NCBI RefSeq assembly: GCF_002210095.1 | Contig: NZ_AQQR01000005.1 | Span: 62,001 to 126,000, forward strand | Length of the DNA: 64,000 nucleotides | Origin: Marinibacterium profundimaris | GTDB lineage: Bacteria > Pseudomonadota > Alphaproteobacteria > Rhodobacterales > Rhodobacteraceae | Direction: 5' to 3' | Shown here: positions 52,972-60,529 of the stretch, in pieces | Layout of the letters: every line of letters begins with the position of its first letter | How positions within the stretch are numbered: position 1 is the stretch's first letter | The notes under the pieces: model-generated | Told to the model about the DNA's origin: nothing | Database searches by the model: none | What the model saw: only the letters and a program-made list of their open reading frames with translations | Made by a program: the position numbers and the translations under genes

Positions 52972-53731
52972 GCAGGGCCTCGGCCACGCGATCGCAGACC
53001 TTGTGAAACGCCGGATCCGAAAACAGCGGCGGCTGGCGCGGACGGTCGAAAGGCACGTCGATCACGCCCGCGATCCGCCCCGGGTTGGCATGCATCACTA
53101 CCACCCGGTCCGACAGGAACACCGCCTCGTCGATGCCATGGGTGACCAGCAGCGCGGTCGATCCGGTGTCGGCCCAGATCCGCTGCAGCTCGACATTCAT
53201 CTGGCGGCGCAGGATCTGGTCCAGCGCGCCGAAGGGTTCATCCATGAACAGCACCTGCGGATGGGTCACCAAGGCCCGCGCGATGGCCACGCGCTGGCGC
53301 ATGCCCCCCGACAGTTCTCCGGGCAGGGAATTCTCATAGCCCTTCAGACCGACCAGGTCGATCATCGCCTGAACCTGCGCCGCCTCGGCCCGGGGCGTGC
53401 GCCCCAGTACCTCCAGCGGCACCTCGACATTGCGGCGGACCGACCGCCAGGGCAGCAGGGCCGCATCCTGGAAGGCGACGCCGGTGATGCCTTGCCGCGC
53501 GGCCTCCAGCGAGCGCTGTCCGGCGACGCGCACCTCGCCCGCATCGGCGGTTTCCAGCCCCAGTGCGATGCGCATCACCGTGGATTTGCCGCAGCCTGAC
53601 GGGCCGATGATCGAGGTGAAGGACCCCGGCGGGCAGGCCAGCGTGACCTCCCTCAGGGCTTCGACCACCTTGCCCCGTCCGGTGAAGGTCTTGCTTACAC
53701 CGGTCAGCGCGATCCCGTCAGGCTGTCGCAT
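52961..53731 (-). CDS. ABC transporter ATPase, nitrate/taurine/thiamine-precursor type
   Basis: A 256-residue ATPase of the SsuB/TauB/ThiZ class. Walker A is GPSGCGKST, the Q-loop is in GVAFQDAALLPW, the signature LSGGMRQRVAIARAL, Walker B VLFMDEPFGALD and the switch histidine TH in LLVTHGIDEAV. It energises the fused permease. ATG 53731 shares one base with the stop of the binding-protein gene, so translation is coupled. Substrate cannot be decided from the ATPase. Confidence 0.93.
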   Translation of the reverse strand: MRQPDGIALTGVSKTFTGRGKVVEALREVTLACPPGSFTSIIGPSGCGKSTVMRIALGLETADAGEVRVAGQRSLEAARQGITGVAFQDAALLPWRSVRRNVEVPLEVLGRTPRAEAAQVQAMIDLVGLKGYENSLPGELSGGMRQRVAIARALVTHPQVLFMDEPFGALDQILRRQMNVELQRIWADTGSTALLVTHGIDEAVFLSDRVVVMHANPGRIAGVIDVPFDRPRQPPLFSDPAFHKVCDRVAEALHGN

Positions 53732-54705
53732 CAGGCCTCCGCCAGCAGGGAGGTGTCGAACATGTCCGCGCTGCCGACGATGCCGACCTCGCCAAGCGCG
53801 CTCAGGCAGGCCTCGATCCCGTCGCCGGTCAGGGCGAAATAGCCCTCGGGGCTTTCCATCAGCGGCTTCTGCGCGGTGTTGAAATAGACCTCGTTCTCGA
53901 TCGACCGGCCGGTGCCCTTGAAGTACGTATCGGCGAATTTGGGCGGCCATACCGTGGGATCGGCAAGGTTCTCTTCCCAGCCCTTCTTCGAGGCCGACAG
54001 CCAGGCGACCAGCAGGTCGCGCTTCTCGGCCAGCACGTCCTCGGTCACGACGACGGTGTCGTTGTAGATCGTGTAGCCGAAATCATAAAGCAGGAACGAG
54101 GTTGCTTCCTCGCCGGCCTGGCTGATGGTGAAGGGGACGTTGGTGGTGAAATCCAGGCTGGCGTCGATCTCGCCCCGGACCAGCGGGGTCGGATCATAGG
54201 CGTATGGCACGATGTTGACCTCCGAGGGGTCGATCCCGTTCATCTTCAGCATCGCCTCGACCGAGATCACGTTGACCGGCGGCACGGCCAGCGTCTTGCC
54301 GATCAGGTCCTTGGGCTCGTTGATCGGGTTCTTCGCCAGCGAGACGATGCCGATCGGGTTCTTCTGGTACTGCGCGCCGATGATCTTGAAGGGCGCGCCC
54401 TGTTCGGTGATCGCCTTGATCGTCGTATCCGGCGTGGTCAGCGCCAGGTCGGCGCGGCCGGCGATGATGGTGCTTTCGGGGATCACGTCGGGCCCGCCCG
54501 AGAGGTATTCCAGGTCCAGCCCGGCGTCGGTGTAATAGCCCTGGTCCATGCCCAGGAAATAGCCCGCGAATTCGGCGTCGTTGATCCAGGCGGCCTGCAT
54601 GGTCAGCGGCGAGGTGGCGGCCAGCGCAGTGTGGGGCAGGGCCGAGGCGGCAAGGCCCGCGGCGGCGGTGCCGAGGAAGGCGCGACGGTTGAGCGATATG
54701 GTCAT
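53731..54705 (-). CDS. NMT1/THI5-like periplasmic binding protein
   Basis: The solute-binding component, 324 residues. A twin-arginine-like signal (LNRRAFLGTAAAGLAASALPHTALA) is followed by the NMT1/THI5 fold: TMQAAWINDAEFAGYFLGMDQGYYTDAGLDLEYLSGGP, then GRADLALTTPDTTIKA and LIGKTLAVPP. This fold binds aromatic heterocycles and sulfonates; ThiY-type members bind formylaminopyrimidine or HMP. The neighbouring cycloligase-like gene leans toward a thiamine-pyrimidine or folate breakdown product, but this is an inference. It lies 35 bases after that gene. Confidence 0.88.
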   Translation of the reverse strand: MTISLNRRAFLGTAAAGLAASALPHTALAATSPLTMQAAWINDAEFAGYFLGMDQGYYTDAGLDLEYLSGGPDVIPESTIIAGRADLALTTPDTTIKAITEQGAPFKIIGAQYQKNPIGIVSLAKNPINEPKDLIGKTLAVPPVNVISVEAMLKMNGIDPSEVNIVPYAYDPTPLVRGEIDASLDFTTNVPFTISQAGEEATSFLLYDFGYTIYNDTVVVTEDVLAEKRDLLVAWLSASKKGWEENLADPTVWPPKFADTYFKGTGRSIENEVYFNTAQKPLMESPEGYFALTGDGIEACLSALGEVGIVGSADMFDTSLLAEA

Positions 54706-54740
54706 GTGTGAAGTCTCCCTGTTGTTGGGGTGTCGGTGCG

Positions 54741-55478
54741 TCAGGCGAGGCCCTGCAGGCGCTGAAGCTCCTGCAGGGGCGGGGTCTGGTCGATCTGCCT
54801 GGGCTCCAGCAGCGGCCATTTCACGCCGCTGGGCCGCTTGGCCCGGCGTTCGACCACATGGGTGCCGCCGGGGGTGAAGATCTTGTCCACGAGGATGTCG
54901 GTTTCCGACGGCTGAAGCTGCTCTTCGACCAGCTGGATGTCGTGGACGACGGCGTGTACCGGCGTGGTTTCGTCGACGAAGCCCAGGTCGGTGAACATGC
55001 CCCATTCCAGGTCGAAGAACCCGTGGCCCTTGCCGAAGCGCACACCGTTCATCGACACCGCGGAGGCGCCGGTCACTAGGTAATCGAACCGCCCCATGCG
55101 CGAGATCTGTTCGAGCGTCACGGGGTCTCCGAAATGCTCCATCCCGTCGAGCCAGGCGGCATAAAGCGCCGCGCCCTCGGGCACCTTCGCCGGGTCGAGG
55201 TAGAGAAAGCCGCGGTAGATCCCGTAGGTCGACATGACGAAGGGCTTGCCCGCCTCGATCATGCGGCGGCGCAGGTCGACAAGGCAATTATCCGGCGTGA
55301 TGAAGGCAAAGGTGCTGGCCTGGTAGGCCGGATCCTCGACCAGCCGGTCGGTCGCTGCCTCCGATCCTTCGAAATCGGGGATGACCTCGGCAAAGTTCAT
55401 GTGGAACCGGGTATCCGGCCTCGCCACCTCGTGAAGCCTCGTCCATATTCTTTCGCGGATCATCCTGGAGGAAGTCAT
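54741..55478 (-). CDS. 5-formyltetrahydrofolate cycloligase-like protein
   Basis: A 245-residue member of the MTHFS/5-FCL family (COG0212). The ATP-site part is recognised from MNGVRFGKGHGFFDLEWGMF, the GKGxG(Y/F)(Y/F)D motif, and the C-terminal LVDKIFTPGGTHVVE. COG0212 paralogues distinct from true MTHFS have been linked in the literature to thiamine metabolism, and this one heads an operon with a THI5/NMT1-type importer, so it may process an imported pyrimidine. Folate salvage is the alternative. The promoter region is shared with the divergent RpiR-type regulator. Confidence 0.82.
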   Translation of the reverse strand: MTSSRMIRERIWTRLHEVARPDTRFHMNFAEVIPDFEGSEAATDRLVEDPAYQASTFAFITPDNCLVDLRRRMIEAGKPFVMSTYGIYRGFLYLDPAKVPEGAALYAAWLDGMEHFGDPVTLEQISRMGRFDYLVTGASAVSMNGVRFGKGHGFFDLEWGMFTDLGFVDETTPVHAVVHDIQLVEEQLQPSETDILVDKIFTPGGTHVVERRAKRPSGVKWPLLEPRQIDQTPPLQELQRLQGLA

Positions 55479-55501
55479 CTTGTCGCCCTTGCCGTTTCAG
55501 T

Positions 55502-55519
55502 GTTTCATGCTTGTGAAAC
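55502..55519. promoter_or_regulatory. Probable RpiR-type operator
   Basis: GTTTCA-N6-TGAAAC is a perfect inverted repeat in the 75-base divergent gap between the cycloligase-like gene and the regulator. Extra TTTCA half-sites lie at 55495-55499 and 55525-55529. The TGAAA/TTTCA half-site is characteristic of RpiR/MurR-family operators, and its place suggests joint control of both directions. Confidence 0.62.
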
Positions 55520-55553
55520 TTTGGTTTCATTCGTCAAGAGGAAAGCGGTAGAC

Positions 55554-56402
55554 ATGGCCTCCAGACTGATCCTGAGAATCCAGGAAAAACATGCCCGGCT
55601 GACCTCGAGCGAGAAGAAGATCGCGGCGGTTCTGATGGAAAACCAAGGGCTTGTTGAAACTCATACGGCGACGGAGCTCGCCTCTCTTGCCGGAGTGTCC
55701 AAGGCGACGACTGCCCGTTTTTTCCGCAATCTGGGCTATGCGGATTTCGAGGAGGTACGGCTTCAGGCCCGCGAGGAGCGCAACAGCCGCGAGCCCTACC
55801 TGCGGCGTGACACGGGGACTGAAACGGCCTCGCTGGGGCGGACGCTGTCCGATCACCTGGAGCTGGAACAGCGCAACCTGGCCCGCACCTTCGAAGAGAT
55901 CCGCGCCGACCTGCTGCCCGAGATCGCGGGCGTTCTGGAGGCCGCGCCGCGCGTCTGGTTCCTGGGCTTCGGCGACGAATACGGCATCGCGCGGCTGGGG
56001 CGGACCATGTTCACGCGGCTGCGCCACGGGGTGCACCAGATCGAGGGATCGGGGCAGGACTGGGCGTCGGAACTGTCGATGACCGGGCCGCGCGACGTGC
56101 TGATCCTGCTGACCTTCGCGCCGCGCCCGCGGCTTCTGCCGGTGCTGCTGGCCCATGCACGGACCACGCGGATGCAGATCATCACGATCACCGACCCCGC
56201 CTATGCCGCCCAGGCGCGGCGGTTCTCGAACTACGTGCTGCCCTGCCACATCGCCAGCTACGGGCTGTTGCCGACCCATGCGACGATGATCTCGATGCTG
56301 CGGCTTCTGGCGCTGGCCTACCTGGGCAAGACGCCCGAGGCCGCGACCCGGCGCATCGCGACGCTGGACGCGATCAACGAGGAACTGGACCTCAGCGAAT
56401 AG
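55554..56402 (+). CDS. RpiR/MurR-family transcription regulator
   Basis: A 282-residue regulator with the RpiR N-terminal HTH (LTSSEKKIAAVLMENQG, then TATELASLAGVSKATTARFFRNLGYADFEEVR) and a C-terminal SIS domain (about residues 130-260, VWFLGFGDEYGIARLGRTMF, DVLILLTFAPRPRLL). SIS domains usually bind phosphosugars, but many alphaproteobacterial relatives control ABC operons for other solutes. It diverges from the cycloligase-ABC operon and is the obvious controller of it. GAGG lies upstream of ATG 55554, chosen because the HTH begins right after it. Confidence 0.9.
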   Translation: MASRLILRIQEKHARLTSSEKKIAAVLMENQGLVETHTATELASLAGVSKATTARFFRNLGYADFEEVRLQAREERNSREPYLRRDTGTETASLGRTLSDHLELEQRNLARTFEEIRADLLPEIAGVLEAAPRVWFLGFGDEYGIARLGRTMFTRLRHGVHQIEGSGQDWASELSMTGPRDVLILLTFAPRPRLLPVLLAHARTTRMQIITITDPAYAAQARRFSNYVLPCHIASYGLLPTHATMISMLRLLALAYLGKTPEAATRRIATLDAINEELDLSE

Positions 56403-56444
56403 CGCCGGCGCCACGCCGGGCGCGCCGATCTCAGGGAAGGTTCA

Positions 56445-56475
56445 GCGCCCGGTTCGGGAGAAGAAAACCGGGCGC
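56445..56475. terminator. Bidirectional hairpin after the RpiR gene
   Basis: GCGCCCGGTT (56445-56454) and AACCGGGCGC (56466-56475) are perfect 10-bp arms with an 11-base purine-rich loop. It lies in the 81-base gap between convergent genes, so it can end transcription from either side. The AAGAAAA run in the loop does not provide a downstream T-run, so termination efficiency is uncertain. Confidence 0.6.
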
Positions 56476-56477
56476 CT

Positions 56478-56502
56478 GGTGCATCACGACAGGTGATGCA
56501 CC
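56478..56502. terminator. Second hairpin, over the monooxygenase stop codon
   Basis: GGTGCATCAC (56478-56487) and GTGATGCACC (56493-56502) form a perfect 10-bp stem with a 5-base loop. It starts 2 bases after the first hairpin and includes the TGA (56484-56486, minus strand) and the last five codons of the monooxygenase. Confidence 0.55.
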
Positions 56503-58283
56503 TCCTGCAGGCCGTAGACGAGGGTGTCCAATCCCTCCATCCGGGCCTTCAGCTGCAGGGCGAGGTAGAGCGAATAATGCCGCGACTGGTGCAGGTTGCC
56601 GCCGTGGAACCACAGGTTCTCCTGCTGGGTCGGCTTCCACATGTTGCGCTGCTCGCCCTCCCAGGGGCCAGGGTCCTTGGTCGTGTCCGATCCCAGCCCC
56701 CAGACCTTGCCGACCTTGTCGGCGATCTCCTGGCTGATCAGGTCGGCGGCCCAGCCGTTCATGCTGCCATAGCCGGTGGCCAGGACCACCAGGTCGGCCT
56801 CCAGCCGCGTGCCGTCTTCCAGCACCACCGCCGTTTCGTCGAAGTGATCGACCTGGCCCTTCACCAGCTTCACCTTGCCGTCGATGATCAGCTGGCTGGC
56901 GCCCACGTCGATGTAATAGCCCGATCCGCGCCGCAGGTACTTCATGAAAAGACCCGAGCCGTCGTCGCCCCAGTCGAGATCGAAGCCGGCCTTTTCCAGC
57001 CCCGCGTAGAAGTCCGCGTCGCGCTCGCGCATCTGCTCGTATAGCGGGATCTGGAATTCGTGCATGATCCGGTAGGGCAGGGAGGCGAAGACCATATCGG
57101 CCTTCTCGGTCGTCATGCCGTTGGCCACCGCCTCTTCGGAATAAAGCGCGCCCAGCCCGATATTCATCAGCGTGTCCGAGCGCACGATATGGGTGGAGGA
57201 CCTTTGTACCATGGTGACATCGGCATCGGCCTCCCACAGCGCGGCGCAGATGTCATGGGCCGAGTTGTTGGAGCCGATCACGACGACCTTCTTGCCGGTC
57301 CAGGCGTCCGGCCCCTCGTGCTGCGAGGAATGCTGGATCGTGCCCTTGAAGCTGTCCATGCCGGGGAAGGAGGGGATGTTGGCCTTGCCCGACATGCCGG
57401 TGGCCAGCACCAGCTGCGTGGGTTTCAGCACCACGGTCTCGCCGTCGCGGTCGACCTCGACCGTCCAGGTGCCCGAGGCCTCGTCGAAGCTGGCCTTTTT
57501 CACCTCGGACCGGGTCCAGTAGTTCAGCTCCATCACCTTGGTGTACATCTCCAGCCAGTCGCCGATCTTGTCCTTGGGCGTGAAGACGGGCCAGTTGTCG
57601 GGAAACTTGATGTAGGGCAGGTGGTCGTACCAGATCGGGTCATGCAGGCAGAGCGACTTGTAGCGGCTGCGCCACTGGTCGCCGGGGCGGTCGTGCTTGT
57701 CGAGGATGATGGTCGGCACGCCAAGCTGGCGCAGACGGGCGCCAAGCGCGATGCCGCCCTGACCGCCGCCGACGATCACCGTGTAGGGCTGCGTGTCGTA
57801 GCCCAGCGTGGCGGCCTCCGCCTCGCGCCGTTCCTTCCAGCTGGCGCGGTTCTTCTCGGCCCCGTGTTCGGCGCCCATCGGGCGGCGCGTGCCGCGGTTC
57901 TCCTCGAAGCCCTTCAGCTCCTGCATGGCGGTCAGCAGGGTCCAGATCCGCCCGTCCTTCAGGCGCATAAGTCCCCAGCCCCGGCCCAGCCTGGTCTCGA
58001 ACGTGATCCAGGCGGTGATGATGCCGCCGTCCTCCGCCGGCGTCTCGCCGTCCTGGATCGCGAAATGGCCGGGCTGCGTCAGCGGCAATTGCTGGGTGAG
58101 CATGTCGGTCACGCCGTCGGGCCCCTCCACGGTCTTGAGGTTCCATGTCACGGCCACGAGGTCCCGCCAGTAGCTGTCGGTGGCAAAGAGCCCGGCGGCG
58201 CGGGCCACGTCGCCGGCGTCCAGCGCGGCGTTGAGGGTGTCCAGCACCTCCTGGGTCTGGGTCGTAACGGTTGTGTCGAGCAT
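56484..58283 (-). CDS. FAD/NAD(P)-dependent monooxygenase with SnoaL-like N-terminus
   Basis: A 599-residue flavoprotein. Residues about 1-130 resemble a SnoaL/NTF2-like domain (VLDTLNAALDAGDVARAAGLFATDSYWRDLVA). Residues 160 to the end are a flavin-containing monooxygenase: FAD site VIVGGGQGGIALGARLRQLG (near 166), NADP site VVVIGSNNSAHDICAALWE, and LVVLATGYGSM near the end. Such fusions oxygenate small N- or S-containing or carbonyl compounds. The start is ATG 58283, preceded by GAGGAGG. The gene is followed by paired hairpins and lies downstream of an AcoR-like regulator on the same strand, separated by 140 bases. The substrate is unknown. Confidence 0.85.
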   Translation of the reverse strand: MLDTTVTTQTQEVLDTLNAALDAGDVARAAGLFATDSYWRDLVAVTWNLKTVEGPDGVTDMLTQQLPLTQPGHFAIQDGETPAEDGGIITAWITFETRLGRGWGLMRLKDGRIWTLLTAMQELKGFEENRGTRRPMGAEHGAEKNRASWKERREAEAATLGYDTQPYTVIVGGGQGGIALGARLRQLGVPTIILDKHDRPGDQWRSRYKSLCLHDPIWYDHLPYIKFPDNWPVFTPKDKIGDWLEMYTKVMELNYWTRSEVKKASFDEASGTWTVEVDRDGETVVLKPTQLVLATGMSGKANIPSFPGMDSFKGTIQHSSQHEGPDAWTGKKVVVIGSNNSAHDICAALWEADADVTMVQRSSTHIVRSDTLMNIGLGALYSEEAVANGMTTEKADMVFASLPYRIMHEFQIPLYEQMRERDADFYAGLEKAGFDLDWGDDGSGLFMKYLRRGSGYYIDVGASQLIIDGKVKLVKGQVDHFDETAVVLEDGTRLEADLVVLATGYGSMNGWAADLISQEIADKVGKVWGLGSDTTKDPGPWEGEQRNMWKPTQQENLWFHGGNLHQSRHYSLYLALQLKARMEGLDTLVYGLQEVHHLS

Positions 58284-58423
58284 CGCGTTTCCTCCTCTGA
58301 ACGATCCGCTGTCGCGCAGTATCGCGGCCCATCCGGCGCGCGATCCATCGCGGGATGCGCGCGCGCGCCGGAAATCCCGGTGCCGCGCCGCGGCATGTTG
58401 CGCGCGCAACGTCGCGCAACCGC

Positions 58424-60154
58424 TCAGCCGTGCGGCTGCAACCCGGCCTGGCGCATGCGGCGCAGCACGGTCGACCGGTGCACGCCCAGCCGACGGGCCG
58501 CGCGCGCCATGTTCCAGCCGCAGGCCTCCATCACCTGCTCCAGCGTCTCCTCGGTCGCGCCCGCCCCGGCCGCCGCATCCACCGGCGCCGGCAGGTCCGG
58601 CTGATCGATCACACGCCCGTCGCAAAGGGCCACGGCCACGTCGAGCACCTGTTCCAACTCGCGGATATTGCCGGGCCACGGGCGGCCCAGCAGGTCGGCC
58701 CGGGCCGAGGGCGACAGGCGCATGTCCTCGGGCGCGCGCCGCCACAGCAGCCGGTCGAGCAGCCACCCCAGGTCCTGCCGCTGCCGCAGCGGCGGCAGGG
58801 CAAGCGTCGCACCGGCGAGGCGATGGAACAGCGGACGCGGCAGGTCGAGCGCGCCGGGCGCCAGGCACGTGGTCGAGACCGGCCGCAGCCCGGTGTCGCC
58901 GTCGAGAACCGAGGCAAGGGCCGAGGCGGTGTCAGGCGCCAGCTCTTCGATCCGGCGCAGCAGAAGGGTGGCGGGGCCGGTGAGCGTGGCGCAGGCCTCG
59001 CGCAAGGCCTGCGGGGTAAGCCCGGCGCAGTCAATCCCCAGGAAACCGCGGTTGGCGCCGGTCATGTGGATCGTGTGCGCCAGCTTCGTCTTGCCGGTCC
59101 CGGTCTCTCCGGTGAGCAGCAGGGGGACCTGCGTCGGGGCAAGCCGCGCGGCGTGGGTCAGCATCTGCTCCATCGCCGGGTCGTCGCCGGCCAGCCCGGC
59201 CAGCGGCCCGCCGCGCCGGTTGCTGCGCGGCGCGGTGCGCGGCGCCTGGGGCGCGATGGCATGGCCGAAGAGCGCGCCGCCATCGCGCATCTCGATGATC
59301 CTGTCCTCGGTCGGGCGGTCGCGCATCAGGTCGGGCAGGTCGTCGATGGTCAGGTTCAGCACCTCGTCGATGCGCCGCCCCAGCACCTCCTGCCCGTCCG
59401 GGAACAGCCGCCGCGCGCCCCTCGTATATCCCAGCACCCGGCCGGACCCGTCGAGCCGCACGGCGGTCTCGGGATCCACGTCCAGGAACTCCGGGCTGTC
59501 GGACAGGCGCAGCACCCAGTCGCGGCGGCTTTCGGCCATCAGGTTGGCCATCTCCACCCGCCGGGTGGCATTGGTCACCAGGCTCATCGCAAGGTTCTGG
59601 CTGCGCTTCGGCGCGGGCGAGCGCAAAAGCGAGATGTCAAGCACCGCGGCCAGCCGCCCGAGACTGTCGAAGATCGGCGCGGCGGTACAGCTGAGCGTGG
59701 TATGGGCGTTGCCGAAATGGTCGTCCTGGTGGACGGTCACCGGCGCCTGGGTGACGATGCAGGCCCCGACGCCGCAGGTGCCGGCCAGGTCCTCGGACCA
59801 GTTCGATCCCAGGTAGAGCCCCGCCGCCCGCAGGTCGTCGACGAAGAGCGCGTCGCCGAAGAAGTCGACGCAGACGCCTTCGGCGTCGGTCAGCAACAGC
59901 ACGTAGTTCTGCCCGGCGACCTGCCGGAACAGGCTTTGCAGGCTGGAGCGCGCGGCGCCGACCATGCGCTCGGCCTGCTGGCGGTGATCGCGCAGCTCTG
60001 TTTCCGTAACGATATGGGCCGGATCGCGCCGCATCGGATCCATGCCGTAGATTTCGACACAGCGCTTCCACGACGCGGACACGAAACCATCGCGCCCGGT
60101 CTGGCCGCCGCTCAGCACCCGTTCGATCTCCTCGACGTGCTGACGATCGCTCAT
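58424..60154 (-). CDS. AcoR-like regulator with degenerate sigma-54 ATPase domain
   Basis: A 576-residue regulator. A GAF-type sensor (about residues 60-200, LLLTDAEGVCVDFFGD, GTCGVGACIVTQAPVTVHQDDHF) is followed by a PAS-like region, an AAA-like domain starting LLLTGETGTGKTKLAHTIH, and a Fis-type HTH at the C-terminus (EACGWNMARAARRLGVHRSTVLRRM). The GAFTGA loop for sigma-54 contact is missing and the Walker B region reads ATLLLRRIEE instead of the usual acidic form. It therefore probably does not activate sigma-54 polymerase and may act as an ordinary regulator of the monooxygenase. ATG 60154 follows GGGGGAGG. Confidence 0.86.
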   Translation of the reverse strand: MSDRQHVEEIERVLSGGQTGRDGFVSASWKRCVEIYGMDPMRRDPAHIVTETELRDHRQQAERMVGAARSSLQSLFRQVAGQNYVLLLTDAEGVCVDFFGDALFVDDLRAAGLYLGSNWSEDLAGTCGVGACIVTQAPVTVHQDDHFGNAHTTLSCTAAPIFDSLGRLAAVLDISLLRSPAPKRSQNLAMSLVTNATRRVEMANLMAESRRDWVLRLSDSPEFLDVDPETAVRLDGSGRVLGYTRGARRLFPDGQEVLGRRIDEVLNLTIDDLPDLMRDRPTEDRIIEMRDGGALFGHAIAPQAPRTAPRSNRRGGPLAGLAGDDPAMEQMLTHAARLAPTQVPLLLTGETGTGKTKLAHTIHMTGANRGFLGIDCAGLTPQALREACATLTGPATLLLRRIEELAPDTASALASVLDGDTGLRPVSTTCLAPGALDLPRPLFHRLAGATLALPPLRQRQDLGWLLDRLLWRRAPEDMRLSPSARADLLGRPWPGNIRELEQVLDVAVALCDGRVIDQPDLPAPVDAAAGAGATEETLEQVMEACGWNMARAARRLGVHRSTVLRRMRQAGLQPHG

Positions 60155-60529
60155 GATGTCGATCCTCCCCCGGTTGTATCCTAGCACAGGCAGGACGGTA
60201 TCCGGGAAGAGACTTTCGTCGGCCGTCCTGTCGGGTCCTGGGGTGGTTCCGGACTGGCGCGGCGGCAGGGCAGGATGGCGGGGGACCAGGCGTGGCTGTC
60301 CTTGGGATGGAATCCGCCTGACCGGTGCAAGCCATCTGGCGGGATGGATTCGCAAAATTGGAAATCAATTTTCGTAGTATTTGATTTTAATTCTATACTT
60401 CAGGATATCTGTCCTGATCGGATTTACTAAAATCGAAACTTTGCGCCGCCTCCCGGTCCGGTGGCGCGCACATTTCGGCCCCAATCCCCGGCGAAAACCG
60501 ACCCCGGTTGATCGCAAGGGGGATTTGAC
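60155..60529. other. Divergent promoter region with an inverted repeat
   Basis: A 375-base gap between the AcoR-like regulator and the RTX hydrolase. No coding frame is convincing. The part 60355-60440 is strikingly AT-rich against its surroundings and contains TCAGGA-N6-TCCTGA at 60400-60417, a possible operator. No ribosome site stronger than AAGGGGG before the ATG at 60530 is seen. Confidence 0.5.
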
